From: Paraniabella hibiscisoli
GTDB lineage: Bacteria > Bacteroidota > Bacteroidia > Chitinophagales > Chitinophagaceae
Direction: 5' to 3'
Assembly (NCBI RefSeq): GCF_022512515.1
Contig: NZ_JAKWBK010000001.1
Coordinates: 992,001 to 1,056,000 of the forward strand
Length of the DNA stretch: 64,000 nucleotides
The notes beneath the pieces were generated by a model. The model worked only from the letters and a program-made list of their open reading frames with translations. It made no database searches and was not told the DNA's origin. Position 1 is the first letter of the stretch; each line of letters opens with the position of its first letter. Shown here piece by piece: positions 24,728 to 37,520 of the stretch. A program made the translations under genes and the position numbers.

Positions 24728-24815
24728 AAAATGTTATTTTTCAGTGATTAAAATTCAAATATAGCTACAACAAATTTTTTGCCAAAACCCCTTTTATTAA
24801 AATTTATTTAAAAAA

Positions 24816-25553
24816 TTAATCCCGGTAAGAGCGCCCGGTTAACTCTAAAAACAATCCTTCCAGCCCATCTTGCCGGTGTTGCTGCAGTAAATTTGCTAAA
24901 CTGTCTTTTACAATAATAGCACCCTGATCAAAAAGAGCAACTGTATTACAAAGGTCTTCTGCTTCGTTTAGCTGGTGTGAAGTGTACACCAAAGTGGTTC
25001 CCGCTTCATTAATTTCTTTTAAAAAACCAATAATAGCGTTTCTCGATTGTACGTCTACTCCTACAGTAGGTTCGTCTAAAAATAGTATTTTGGGATGGTG
25101 CATTACGCCTATGGCCAGGTTTACCCTCCTTTTCATACCTCCCGAAAAAGTCTTAACGGGTTTATTGGCTACTGAGGTTAATCCCATTACCTGTAAAAGT
25201 TCCCTGCTTTTTTGCCGGGTAGTTGCTTTATCCAAGCCATACCAGGCGCCGAAAAACTCCATATTCTCTTCCGGGCTCAGGTCATCATAAAAAGAAAAAT
25301 CCTGAGGAACTAATCCTATCATTTTCTTCACTTCTTCTTTTTCGGATTCAATTTCTTTTCCCCATATTTTAATGCTCCCTTCTTTGTATGGTAGCAGGCC
25401 GGTAATAAGGCTCATTAATGTGGTTTTGCCGGCCCCGTTAGGACCAAAAATACCGAACCGTTCACCTGCTTTAATTTGCAGGCTCAATGCCTTGATCAAC
25501 GACGACTGCTCTTTGTATTTAAAAGAAAGATTTTCTATGAGTACTGCATCCAT
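24816..25553 (-). CDS. ABC transporter ATP-binding protein
   Basis: A 245-residue nucleotide-binding subunit. Walker A FGPNGAGKTTL, signature FSGGMKRRVNLA, Walker B KILFLDEPTVG and the switch YTSHQ are all intact. It is of the short DrrA/CcmA-like type that pairs with ABC-2 permeases. No permease gene is adjacent here, so its partner must be encoded elsewhere. Substrate unknown. Confidence 0.88.
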   Translation of the reverse strand: MDAVLIENLSFKYKEQSSLIKALSLQIKAGERFGIFGPNGAGKTTLMSLITGLLPYKEGSIKIWGKEIESEKEEVKKMIGLVPQDFSFYDDLSPEENMEFFGAWYGLDKATTRQKSRELLQVMGLTSVANKPVKTFSGGMKRRVNLAIGVMHHPKILFLDEPTVGVDVQSRNAIIGFLKEINEAGTTLVYTSHQLNEAEDLCNTVALFDQGAIIVKDSLANLLQQHRQDGLEGLFLELTGRSYRD

Positions 25554-25689
25554 GCTGCCACGAAAGTAAAAAAACCTGTTTAAATGCCATCCATCTATTG
25601 TTTTTACTTTTCATCCTATTAATACTCCAACAAAACCCCATTATCGTTACATTTAGCATTACATTTAATTATAATCAATATTCATTTTA

Positions 25690-28628
25690 ATGAAGAAGCT
25701 ATTTTTAACGCTCTTGCTGGGTGGTGTATTATGCCAAACAGCAAGGCTCCAAAACAACTACCAGTGGAAGGAAACCAAACCTGCGAATGGTTACGCTTAT
25801 AAATATGTATCCAACGACCCCATGGACGTACGCATTTATACGCTTTCTAACGGACTTACGGTTATGTTAAGTCCGAATAAGAAAGAGCCCCGCATTGCTT
25901 ACCGTATGGCTGTAAGGGCCGGCAGCAATACCGACCCTAAAGATCATACAGGGTTGGCGCATTACCTGGAGCACCTGCTTTTTAAAGGCACCGATAAATA
26001 TGGAAGCCTGGATTGGACAAAGGAAAAACCTAAACTGGATTCAATTGATGCCCTGTATGAAGTGTACGGTAAAACTACCGACCCTGAAAAAGAAAAGAGA
26101 TCTATAAACAAATTGATGCGGTTTCGGGCAGAGCTTCTCAATACTCTATTGCCAACGAATACGATAAAATGATGACGGCTATGGGAGCGCAGGCTACCAA
26201 TGCCCATACCTGGGTGGAAGAGACAGTTTATGAGGAAGATATCCCTTCCAATGCTGTCGACAAATTCCTGGCTGTACAAGCAGAAAGGTTCCGCAATCCT
26301 ATTCTGCGTATTTTCCATACGGAGTTGGAAGCCGTTTACGAAGAGAAAAACCGCTCTATGGACAATGATGGCTGGAAGGTATTGGAAACCACCTACCGTA
26401 ACCTGTTTCCAACACACAACTACGGTCAACAAACCACTATTGGAACCATCGAACACCTGAAAAACCCTTCGCTTACAGCGATCAGGGATTATTATCACAA
26501 ATATTATGTACCTAATAATATGGCTGTGATTTTGGCAGGTGATTTTGATCCGGATGTAATGATCAAGAAGATTGACGCCGCTTTCAGTTACATGAAGTCT
26601 AAGCCTGTGGCAGAATACAATCCTGCTCCTGAGCAGCCAATTACAAGCCCTGTTGTATCAGAAGTATACGGCCCCAGCGCAGAAAACATCACGATTGCAT
26701 TTAGAAGTGGTGCGGAAACATCGAAAGACAAACTGATGCTGAACGTTATTGATGGTATTTTTGCCAATGGTAAAGCCGGCTTATTGGACCTGAATCTGAA
26801 CAAACAACAAAAAGTGCTTTCAGCAGGTTCTACACTTTCTCAATACAAGGATTATGGCATTTTCGAATTAAAGGCTTCTCCCAAACAAGGGCAAACCCTT
26901 GATGATGTAAAAGCGCTGTTATTAGGCCAGATAGAAGAATTAAAGAAAGGTAATTTCGATGATAAGCTGATTAAAGCTATTGCGGCCAATTACAAACTGT
27001 CTAAGCTAAACTCGCAGGATAATAATACCGTACGGGTGAATAGTATGGTAGATAATTTCATTAAAACGAAAGCAGCAACCTGGCAGGATGATGTAGCCTT
27101 CCTGGATGCAATGGGTAATGTAACGAAGGCTGAGGTGTTGGCATTTGCCAACCAGTTCTTTAAAGACAATAACTACACTGTTGTTTATAAAAGAAAAGGA
27201 GAAGACAAAAGCATTACCAAGGTTGACAAACCCACTATCACACCGGTTGAAACCAATGCCGGCAAGGAGTCTCCTTTCGTAAAAAATATCAATGCGTTGC
27301 CCTTAGCCCCCATTAAACCGATTTGGCTGGATTATAATACCGCCATTCAAAAAAGCAAAATCGATAATGCAGAAGTAATGCAGGTAGCCAACAAGCAAAA
27401 TGGGTTGTTCAATTTAAATTTCAGGTATGAAATGGGTAAATGGAACAACAAAAAGCTGCCTTTCGCCCTGGATTATTTACAATACCTGGGAACGGATAAA
27501 TACTCGTCAGAAGAGATCAGCAAAGCCTTTTATCAGTTAGCAGCCAGCTTTTTCTGCGAACGCCGGCAACGAAGAAAGCAGTATCACGCTCAATGGCTTG
27601 AACGAAAATTTCACCCAGGCGCTTGAACTCTTGGAGCACCTGTTACGTAATTGTAAAGCAGACGCCGCTGCGCTGGACGGATTAAAGAACCGGATGCAGA
27701 AAGCGCGCGCTAATTCAAAAGCTAATAAGGGCGCGATTATGCAGGGGCTGGTAAGCCAGGCTACTTACGGATCAAAAATCCCTTCAACTACAATTTAAGC
27801 GATGCTGAACTTAACGCAATAACTGCCGACGAGTTAGTAGCTATTATTCATAGCATGCCAACTTTTAAACACCAGGTTCTTTATTATGGTCCGCTGAGCC
27901 CCGCAGCCTTGAGCGCAGCAGTTAAAAAGGTGCATAAAACGCCTGCGAGCTGGACAGCTATACCTACGGCTGAGAAATTTACAAGAGCCGTGCAAGACGA
28001 AAACAAGGTTTTCTTTAGTCATTATGATATGGTGCAGGCCGAAATGAGCTGGGCCCGGAACCTGACCGCTTACGAATTTCAAAAAGAAGCAGCGGTAGAT
28101 GTGTTTAATAACTATTTTGGTGGCGGTATGGGTTCCCTGGTTTTTCAAACCATCAGGGAGTCAAAAGCATTGGCCTACTCTACCTATGCATTTATAGGTA
28201 CACCATCCAAGAAAACAGATCCATTCTCTTTCATTGGATATGTGGGTAGCCAGGCTGATAAACTGCCGGAGGCCGTATTGGCAATGAACGAGTTGATCAA
28301 CGTATTACCCGACCGTACTAATGCATTTGAGCAGGCAAAAGGTAGTTTATTGAAAGACCTGGAAACAGACCGGGTTGAAAAAATGGGTATTATCTACAGC
28401 TATATTGCGAATCAGAAAAAAGGCTTAACGGGCGATCCGCGTAAAGCAAAATACGACCAGGTGAAGGCGATGAGTTTTAAAGATATACAGTCTTTACACA
28501 ACCAGGAGCTTTCGGGCAAAAAGTATAGCTATACTATTATCGGAAACGAAAAAAATATTAAAACGGAAGATCTTTCCAAATATGGCACATTAAAAGTGCT
28601 TAAATTGGAAGAGCTGTTTGGATATTAA
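25690..28628 (+). CDS. M16-family zinc protease, double-domain insulinase-like (three frameshifts)
   Basis: A secreted protease of about 979 residues. It has a signal peptide ([18 protein letters not shown]), the inverted zinc motif [11 protein letters not shown] (HxxEH), and a distal acidic zinc ligand expected in the [21 protein letters not shown] stretch. The second, non-catalytic M16 half ends near 28628. Breaks: one A short at 26110-26112 (repair [14 protein letters not shown]), one T extra (or two short) at 27549-27553, and one A short at 27774-27778 (repair [12 protein letters not shown]). Followed by a strong terminator. Confidence 0.9.
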
Positions 28629-28647
28629 TATTGATGATCATTTATTT

Positions 28648-28681
28648 AAAAAACCTCTTTGCGATGGCAAAGAGGTTTTTT
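28648..28681. terminator. Intrinsic terminator after the M16 protease
   Basis: AAAAAACCTCTTTGC and GCAAAGAGGTTTTTT form a perfect 15-base stem around a GATG loop. It can serve both the M16 gene and the convergent darB. Confidence 0.93.
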
Positions 28682-28758
28682 ATTGGTAGCTGCAGGGGGC
28701 AAACAAAAAGGTGAAAGAATTGCTTCCTTCACCTTTCCATGTATCATTTCTGAATAAA

Positions 28759-29909
28759 TTATACTGCTGTTAATAACGCATACATATAACTAAACCTGGA
28801 GCTCTCAGGCACCAGCAAAAATATCTTATCACCTTTTTTGAGCTTTCCGCTATTTAGCAGCTCATCTACCATAAAATAAACAGACGCCGCTCCTACATTA
28901 CCTACTGAACTCAGGTTTACAAACCATTTTTCATAAGGAATGGTATGTCCGAGTTTAATATGCTCTTCGTAAATCTTGTCTTTAAAAAAGTTACTGCTCA
29001 TGTGGGGGCAGTACCAGGTAATGTCATCAGGGTTCAAGCCTCTTCTTTCAAATAGCTCGGGTAAAGGTTTTCCACCCAGAGGAACAATATTGGGACTTAA
29101 AAGCTTAACGTCCTGCTTAATGCTCATGATGGATTTTTCGTTCAATTCTTCATGGCTAAATTCCAGGTAGCTTTTAAGGTGACCATCCTCCAGCTTTTCT
29201 GCACCACAGTACATGCAGCTTTCCATATCATCAGCATAAGAAATCCCTTCAATCCATTCTACTTTCAAACTCAGGCCCTCTGTGTTGGGTTTGTTGCTCA
29301 GCAAAAAGGCCGAAGATCCATCTGACAACATCCAGCGTAAAAACTCCTTATCAAAGCTGATGTAAGGATTCTCCTCCAGTTCTTCCAGCTTATGCACTTC
29401 ATCTTCAAACTGGTTGGCCACTAAAGATGCAGAGAACCTTTCTGATCCGGTAGCCACGGCAATAGCTGCATCCCCTGTTTTAACCGCCATATACGCATAT
29501 TTAAATGCATGCATACCGGCGCAGCAAACACCACTGGGGGATACTACTTCCAGCTTGCCTAATTCAGGCAACCAACCATGGGTCATCACACCATGCGATG
29601 GCATGATCTGGTCGGGAGAGGAAGTACCGCAGGAAAGCACATCTCTACGTTTTTAATGCCTTCAGGGTCGCTTTTAAATAATTCTTTTACTGCCTCTGCA
29701 GTTAATTGTGCGTTGGTATGGGTGGTCTTTCCACCTTTTTCCAGTGCATAATAGCGGTTGGTAATACCATTGTTTCTTAACACAATTCTGCGCGACTTAG
29801 ATGGCTTGCCATTAATATAGCCAAGGTACTCTTCCATCTCATCGTTACTCACCGGATTATTGGGAAAATAATGTGAGGTACGGTTAATATAAACTTCGTT
29901 CAATGACAT
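28759..29909 (-). CDS. darB: DarB-like ketosynthase for dialkylresorcinol/flexirubin (one frameshift)
   Basis: A KAS III-like condensing enzyme of 383 residues that joins two beta-keto acyl chains in dialkylresorcinol synthesis. Family text is clear: SLNEVYINRTSHYFPNNPVS, GKPSKSRRIVLRNNGI, LSCGTSSPDQIMPSH, the active Cys in SGVCCAGMHAFK, FLRWMLSDGSSAFLL, and SVGNVGAASVYFM near the C-terminal Asn of the triad. One base is missing near 29638-29643. It follows darA by 148 bases in the same direction. In flexirubin producers DarB supplies the resorcinol half of the pigment. Confidence 0.9.
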
Positions 29910-30056
29910 AATTTTTTGATCCTTTTTTTATGAGCATGACTGACGACTATGATTCATCAGTTTTATCACGCCCGCCTGTACCATTAGCAGGCTCGTTTTA
30001 TAGTTTTGGTCAAATAATATCTTCTCTTTTTCAGTGAATTAACATTTAACCATCTA

Positions 30057-30972
30057 TCAGATACGTTCTCTATACTCTATGCCCCTGTAATATTGCATTA
30101 ATCTCCTGATCTTCTTTTGCGAAAAGGGCCGGAAAAGTACTAAATCTACCGCTAAAATAATGGGAGATGCTACCAGTAGTGCCACGGCAAGATAATATTT
30201 ATATACAATAAGTATATTTTTCCTTTTTGCGGGAACTTGTTAATTAGGTCTACCCATTTCTGAAATATCTTACCTGCTTTTCTTTCAATAAACATCAGCG
30301 AATACTTTACCGGCGCCGCGCCTATCTGGCTAAGATCCTGCTGAAGACCTTCCCAACTATTGAGCCGCAAGTACTCTTTTACCAGGTTTCCAAATTTGGA
30401 TGCTCCTGTGATATCTTTTTCTGACACACCAGGTTTGGGGAATATGCCCCATTTCCTATCCTTCCTGCCCGTTCCCAGCCAGTGAAAAATAGTAAAATAG
30501 CTCAGGTGATTGGGGTGCCTGTCTACCAGCGCAATATTACCTACCAGTTGTGCGCCAGCTGCCTGCAGCAACTTTTTATTTTTTTCCTGTGCATTGATCC
30601 ACATATTCCGGCACCCGCTTATGGTAATTACCGGTTTACCTTTAATTAAAGCTTTGAATTTTTCATCCTGCAAAATAGAGCTAAAAGGTATGCTGGGCGA
30701 AAGATTCCAGGGTTGCCATCCCAACACGATCAGGTCGTACTGCGCCAGTTTAGTCTGCCAGGGCTCCAATGTTGTCGGAATAATATTAACCGATTCCGGT
30801 ACGGTATCGAAGAAAACAGGGGTAGACCAAGGAAAAGGGAATTGATGAACTGTTTTTATTTGCAGGTACTCCACTTCGTTGCCATCTGCAATCACCGGCC
30901 GCAAGAAGCTTTCGACAATAGCTCTCGTTTGCCCTGATTGTGAAAAGTATACCGCTAAAATTTTTTTCCCAT
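30057..30972 (-). CDS. darA: DarA-like dialkylresorcinol-forming enzyme (two frameshifts)
   Basis: Partner of DarB that cyclises or aromatises the condensed chain to the resorcinol. 305 residues with a flavodoxin-like N-terminus: after adding one A to the run 30961-30967 it opens MGKKILAVYFSQSGQTRAIV. Family stretches include YDLIVLGWQPWNLSPSIP, ITISGCRNMWINAQEK, LVGNIALVDRHPNH and FPKPGVSEKDI. A second break near 30197-30203 hides the C-terminal membrane segment (LAVALLVASPIILAVDLVLF). Recognised from the DarA family of Bacteroidota. Confidence 0.88.
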
Positions 30973-30982
30973 AATGATGCTA

Positions 30983-31451
30983 TTACAGCCCGCTGAGCGC
31001 TTTGGACGTTTTGCTGTATGATAAAACTGCTTTTTGTACTACTTCAGGTAATGATTTTAAGGATGCCTTAACCAGCTTTGCGTCATCAGTAATATTTTTA
31101 TTATAGCCAACAATTTTGGGAGCATTCTCCTGTATCATCAGCCTAAAAACCGGTATTCGGCATTTTTACCCTCCTGCCCAATAGCTGCCTCCAGCAATTT
31201 ATATCCCTGCTTAAACATGGATAATTTTTGCCCCGGCGTTTTCTGAGCGCGGATTTACGCATCAGCAATGCTCCCTGAAACGCACTCTTGTCGTTGCCCG
31301 GCAAAGTGTTTACGGCCTCCAGCTGTTTATTCCAAACTGCTGCACTATTAGAGGCCAGTGCATTATAAAAAGCCTGCTTACCCGAACCCGTTTGTGCGTG
31401 CGCAAAAGACATTATTGCAAAAGCAATAAGACAACCGATTATTAATTTCAT
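30983..31451 (-). CDS. Small secreted protein upstream of darA (two frameshifts)
   Basis: 156 residues after repair, starting MKLIIGCLIAFAIMSFAHAQ, a clear signal peptide. The body is helical and ends KAVLSYSKTSKALSGL. Both breaks are one base short, at 31239-31242 and 31145-31149. The stop lies 11 bases before darA, so the order on the minus strand is this gene, darA, darB in one operon. I believe related small proteins accompany darA in other Bacteroidota, but no function is known. Confidence 0.68.
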
Positions 31452-31634
31452 TTGTGCCCTCATATAGAAGTCTGCAAATTTATAGAATATACCCTTTTTA
31501 ATCTTAATAAAGTAAAACAATACATTTATGTTTACTTCGGTATTATTTTTGTCAAACCATTAATAACATAATGCCCTCTAAATACTCTCATTTGAAATGA
31601 AGTCTTTAGATATTTTTCTACTTTAAAAGACTTT

Positions 31635-32176
31635 ATGATGATCAAGATGAAAAAATCGTTTTGGTGGTTGCTTTTATGTACTGCCAATTTTTAGTTAACG
31701 CGCAAAGCGGTTATAAACAAGCAATTGGACTACGATTTACTTCTCATACCACGTTTGATGTGGTGGCATTGTCCTATAAAACCTTTGTTTCAGACCACAG
31801 TGCGCTGGAGCTCAACCTCGGTTACGGCGGGAAAAATTATATAGTGCCCAATACCGGTGGAACCACCAGCTACTCTCCGGGTTATAGTATTTCCGGATCT
31901 TACCAATATCACGAATTAATAGAAACAGCCTCCAATGAAAATCTCCATTGGTTTGCAGGCGGCGGACTGAATTTCTTTAATATCTCTTCCAAAAACAATG
32001 GCTATAACGGATTCGGAACCGGGATATTCGGCACCGCCGGCATTGATTATAAGTTTAAAGCAGCACCGATCAATGTAACAGCAGACTGGAGACCTACCGT
32101 ATATATTTCGACCCCTTCCGCTTTCTTACCCATTCAAATTGGCACATTGGGGCTAGCCATGAGATATACTTTTTAG
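31635..32176 (+). CDS. Small outer-membrane beta-barrel protein (one frameshift)
   Basis: About 180 residues. One added T in the run 31688-31692 links the signal (MKKSFWWLLLCTANFLVNAQ) to the mature part. This has alternating strands (ALELNLGYGGKNYIV, LHWFAGGGLNFFNI, GTGIFGTAGIDYKF) and the aromatic C-terminus LAMRYTF typical of barrel insertion. It lies just upstream of the glycosyltransferase fusion in the same direction. Ligand and role unknown. Three in-frame ATGs (31635, 31638, 31647) are possible starts. Confidence 0.72.
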
Positions 32177-32203
32177 TTTATTTGCCGGCAAGCTTTATTT
32201 TTG

Positions 32204-33417
32204 ATGCCCGTGGGCAATGAACCAATAATAAAAGCTGATACCGTATCCCGGTCTTTTGCAGATCTCAGGGTATGCGTAATTATTCCAACTTATAATAATA
32301 CGGCTACCATTGCCAAGGTTATTTCCGATACATTACAGTTTACCGATCATATCATTGTAGTGAATGACGGCTCTACTGATGATACAGAAAAAATCATCAG
32401 GGAATTTGATCATATAACTATTCAATCCTATCTACCCAACCGCGGTAAAGGAATGGCGTTAAGAACAGGTTTTAAGAAAGCCATAGAGCTGGGTTACCGC
32501 TATGCGATTACTATTGATTCGGATGGACAGCACTTTGCTAAAGACCTCCCGCTTTTTATTGGAAAACTCAACAACGAGGGGCCTGCACTGATCATGGGCG
32601 CCCGTAACATGGATACAGCGGATAATGTGCCCGGAAAAAGCAGCTTTGGCAATAAGTTCAGCAACTTCTGGTATAAGGTAGAAACGGGTATTGAGTTGCC
32701 TGATACGCAAACAGGCTACCGGCTTTATCCTTTGGAACCCATCAGTAAAATGAAATTTTTTACGCGTAAGTATGAGTTTGAAATAGAAGTGATTGTAAGA
32801 CTGGCATGGGCTGGCGTGAAGGTAAGCTCGGTTCCTATAACTGTTTATTATCCACCCAAAGAAGAGAGAATCAGCCATTTCAGGCCCTTTAAAGATTTTA
32901 CAAGGATCAGCATTGTTAACACCGTACTGGTTACTATTTGCTTTTTTATATCTGGCCACGAAACTTTTTCAGAAAGTTTTATAAAAACAAAAACTGGAAA
33001 CAGGAGTTAAAGCAGATGTTATTAAAGGCCGGAGAATCTGATGTTCAAAAGGCAAACGCCATGGCATTTGGCGGCTTTATGGGTATTATTCCTATTTGGG
33101 GCTTTCAGTTGCTGGTGGGCGTTTTTTTGGCTCATCTGTTTAAATTGAATAAAGCACTGTTTGTGCTGGCCGCCCACATCAGTTTTGCGCCGATGATCCC
33201 TGTAATTGTTTTCTTAAGCTATAAAATGGGAAAACCTTTTATGGGCAGCCGCGCGGTAGACATTTCGCTCAACAAACAGCTCACGCTTTCTAAAATAGGG
33301 CAAAACCTGGAACAATACATTTATGGCAGTCTGTTGCTTGCCGTAGTGGTGGCTGCTTTTTTCTGGTTACTCACTTTTATTTTATTAAAGGTTTACCGAA
33401 GAGCTAAAAGCTCCTAA
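32204..33417 (+). CDS. Glycosyltransferase family 2 - DUF2062 fusion (one frameshift)
   Basis: 404 residues after repair. Residues about 20-240 are a GT2 domain: CVIIPTYNN, VVNDGSTDDTE, and the metal-binding DSDGQH. Residues about 250-400 form DUF2062, with membrane helices (GIIPIWGFQLLVGVFLAHLF, LLLAVVVAAFFWLLTFILL). The break at 32942-32947 is one T short; repair gives the junction CFFYIWPRNFFRKFYK. This fusion is a regular member of flexirubin-type clusters in Bacteroidota, where its acceptor is not established. Confidence 0.87.
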
Positions 33418-33602
33418 AGAAGTTATGCCTCGCTCAACTACATGCTACCCAACCTGCGTTAAAAAGCATTTCGGCGCAATATGAAAGAGCACTAAAAAAC
33501 ATGGATAATAATTTTTTGATATTTTGCCGCTCCGCTTAAGAACGTTATTTTGGCCCTACCCAATCTATAAGCTAACCTTGCACTTAAACCAACTACAATC
33601 GA

Positions 33603-33610
33603 TATTTTTG
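33603..33610 (+). promoter_or_regulatory. Possible -7 promoter box for the MMPL fusion gene
   Basis: TATTTTTG matches TAnnTTTG 14 bases before the ATG at 33625. The nearest upstream TTG is 22 bases away, not 19, so support is partial. Confidence 0.3.
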
Positions 33611-33624
33611 CCGCTGTTTTTTAA

Positions 33625-36600
33625 ATGCAAAAGATTTTTCTATCCATATTCAATTTCTTCGACAGAAATAAGATCGCCCTTTATGCCTCATTCGCAGGCA
33701 CATTGGCGCTATTTGCTTTTTTCTCCCTCCGCGTTAAGTTTGAAGAAGATGTTTATGCTATTATTCCCAAAGATGAGAAAACTGAAAAACTAACAGAGGT
33801 ATTTGGCAATTCGAAATTTGCCGATAAGCTGGTAGTGATGGTATCGTTGAAAGATACCATGGTAACTAAGCCCGATCAACTGGTAAAGTACGCCGATGTA
33901 TTCGCTGAACAACTGGGAGAAAAGGCAAAACCATTTATAAAAAATATACGTTACAAAATCGATGAAGCATTTACTTACTCACTTTTTGAAAGTATACAGC
34001 AGCATCTACCGGTTTTTTTAACCAAAGCCGATTATAAAAAATGGACACGCTGCTGCAGCCGGCTGAGCTAAGCAAATCTATGAGCCGCAGCAGCTCTATC
34101 CTGGGTATCCCCGCTTCCAACCCCATCAAGAATATCGTATTAAACGATCCTTCAGGCATTTCATTTCTTGCGTTAAAAAAACTACAGCAATTACAATATG
34201 AAGACAATTTCACCTTACACAACAATCATTTTGTAACAAAAGATAAAAAGACGCTGCTACTTTTTGTAGCACCATCTTTGCAGCCGGTAATACGGGTAAA
34301 AACCAACAGTTCTTCCAGGTCATCGATCAAACAATTGATAGTTTAAATAAGGCGGGGTTTTCCACTATTCAAACCCAGTATTTTGGAGGAGCGGTGGTGT
34401 CGCAAAACAATGCAGCTCAGCTACGAAAAGACACATTGCTAACGCAAGGAATTACGGTGCTTTTTTTAATAGTCTTCCTGGGCATCTATTTTAGAAAAAA
34501 AGGGCGCCGCTATTGATATTGGTACCTGTTATTTATGGTGCCGCTTTTTCTTTGGCAGCCATTTATTTTATAAAAGGGAGTATTTCTGTAATTGCCCTCG
34601 GTACAGGATCAATTGTGCTGGGCATTGCAGTTAATTATTCTTTACATGTATTCAATCATAGCCGGCATCATCCTGACATCAGGGAGGTGATAAAAGATTT
34701 GTCCTTCCCCCTTACCATAGGTAGTATTACTACCATACTGGGATTTCTCAGTTTGCAATACGCCGCATCAGATATGTTGAAAGACCTGGGTTTGTTTGCT
34801 GGTTTCAGCCTTATCGGGGCAGCGGTATGTTCGCTGGTGTTTTTACCTCATTTTATTCGTTCTGATAAAAATGTTGTAGTAAAAACATCCTGGCTGGATA
34901 AGATTTCTTCCGTGAGACTTGAGTCTAACAAATGGCTGGTAGCCGGCATCATCATCATCACCATTGTATTGTATCCCTTCGCTAAAAAAGTAGGCTTCCA
35001 ACCGGATATGATGCAGCTGAATTACATGTCTCCCCAGCTAAAGCAGGCAGAGGCTAAAATGAATAGCATCAGCGGCGCTGCATTAAAGTCTGTATATATT
35101 GTAAGCGAGGGCAGCAATCTGGACGATGCTTTGGAAAAAAATGAAGCATTACAAAGCCAGGTAGCAGGTTTGAAGGCAAAAGGCCTGATCAATACCAGTT
35201 CCGGCGTATCAGATCTATTTATGTCTGATAGTTTACAACGCTCCAGGATCGACAGGTGGAATGCTTACTGGACTGCTGATAAAAAGCAACAGGTGATTTC
35301 CCTGGCAACAGCATTGGCTCCCGCTGCAGGATTTACTATAGACGGTCTGGATAATTTCAAAGAATTACTAAGTCGTTCCTACGAGCCGGTTACCGCTCAA
35401 AAGCTACAACCGTTACGCAATAGTTTCCTGGACGATTATATCACCGAGCAAAATAACAAGGCTTCGGTTGTAACATTAATCAAAGTACCTGAGCAATATA
35501 AACCCCAGGTCTTGGCTGAATTGGAGAAGCGATCAGATGCAACAGTGCTGGACCGGCAGTACCTTACCTCCCGGCTTACACAAATGGTTAATGATGACTT
35601 TAACCGAATTGCATGGATCATTTCTTTGATAGTAGCTGTTATGCTTTTATTAACCTATGGCCGGATAGAGCTCATGCTGATGTCATTTATCCCAATGGCG
35701 ATCAGCTGGATATGGATATTAGGCATCATGACTGTTTGTGATATCCAGTTCAACATCGTTAATATCATTATCTCTGCTTTGATCTTTGGCCTGGGCGATG
35801 ACTACAGCTTATTTGTAATGGATGGGCTATTGAATGAATATAAAACCGGAAAGAAAAACCTGGCTTCTTACAAATCATCCATACTGCTGTCAGCTATTAC
35901 TACTGTAGCAGGTTTAGGTGTGTTGATCTTTGCCAGGCATCCGGCACTCAGGTCCATCGCATTCATATCGGTTACGGGTATTCTTTGCGTGGTTATTATG
36001 TCGCAGATCTTAATCCCGTTTTTCTTTTCTCTGGTGATCAAAAAAGGATTGACAAAGGTTTTCATCCCTGGACGCTCTGGAGCTGGAGCAGGTCTGTATT
36101 CTCTTTCTTTTACTTCGGGTTTGTAAGTGTATTGCTCACTGTATTAGGCTTGTTTTTAATTAAGCTTAAAGTGGTGGGGCATAAAAAAGGCAAGTATGCT
36201 TACCATTACCTGTTGTCGAAGTTCTGTATGTCTGTATTATATATTATGGGCAATTTCAGAAAGCGGCAGATCAACCCCCAACGGGAGAACTTTGATCAAC
36301 CGGCTGTAGTAATTGCCAATCATCAATCCTTCCTGGATATATTGCAAATGGCTATGTTGAATCCCCGGTTGATTTTATTAACCAACCGCTGGGTTTGGAA
36401 CTCTCCAGTTTTTGGCTGGGCAATTAAGATGGCTGACTTTTACCCGGTTGCCAATGGTGTTGAGAATAGCGTGGATTTGCTGAACACACAAGTACAACAA
36501 GGGTATTCGATATCGGTGTTTCCTGAAGGTACCCGTACTTCGCAGCCGCCGATGAAGCGCTTTCACAAGGGTGCATTTTATTTAGCAGAACAATTGAAGC

Positions 36601-37468
36601 TGGATATAGTGCCTGTATTATTTCATGGGCTGGGATATACCATGACCAAGGGCGATTTTTTACTGAAGAACGGGCCGATTACGGCAAAGTATTTACCCCG
36701 GATCAAAGCTGATGATGAGGGCTGGGGAACCACTTACCAGGAGCGGACTAAAAATATTTCCCGGTATTTTAAAGAGCAGCATGAGGCGTTAACCAAAGAG
36801 CTGGAGCAACCTGCTTATTTTAAAGAACACCTGTTTTTTAATTATATCTACAAAGGGCCTGTTCTGGAATGGTACCTGAAAATAAAATTGAAGCTGGAAA
36901 ATTATTATCAGTCCTTTCATGAATTATTGCCGGGGAAGGCAGGTTCCTGGACCTGGGTTGTGGGTATGGTTTTATGTGCTATACCCTGCATTGGGCCAGC
37001 CAGGGAAGGAGATCCTTTACTGGCGTGGACTATGATGAAGATAAGATCGCTACTGCACAGCATTGCTTTAGCAGAACCGGGTCACTTCAATTTATGCAGG
37101 GAGATATTTCAACCTATCCACTCGAAAAATACAATGGTATTATCATCAGTGATGTATTGCATTATCTCGAACCGGCACGTCAGCAACAGGTAATTGAAAA
37201 TGCAATAGACAGCCTGGCGGCCGGCGGTGTATTGATCATTCGCGATGGAGATGCCGACCTGAAAGAAAAGCACCAAGGCACAAAATTGACAGAACTATTG
37301 TCTACCAAAATATTTTCATTCAACAAAACCACCAATCAGCTTTATTTTCTTTCAGGCAAGATGATCGAAGCGCTTGCTATTAAAAAAGAAGTGGCTTTGC
37401 AAAGAGTAGATCATACAAAATATACTTCAAACGTAATGTGGGTTATTACCCGAAAGGAAGGTTGCTAA
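33625..37468 (+). CDS. Trifunctional MMPL transporter / lysophospholipid-type acyltransferase / SAM methyltransferase (five frameshifts)
   Basis: One gene of about 1282 residues after repair. Part 1 (to about residue 815) is an RND/MMPL exporter with twelve-helix architecture and the GLGDDYSLFVMDGL and LSAITTVAGLGVLIFA segments. Part 2 is a PlsC-like acyltransferase: ANHQSFLDI (HX4D variant), FPEGTRTSQ. Part 3 is a class I methyltransferase with DLGCGYGF and SDVLHYLEP. Breaks, all one base short: 34036-34041, 34277-34279, 34495-34501, 36054-36056, 36932-36935. The same three-part fusion is known in Bacteroidota flexirubin clusters and probably exports and finishes the pigment lipid. Domain order is firm; substrate is inferred. 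Confidence 0.87.
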
Positions 37469-37520
37469 GTTTTTCAGTTGCAGTTTTTTTTAGTATTTTG
37501 GTTAAAACTTTTATAACCCT

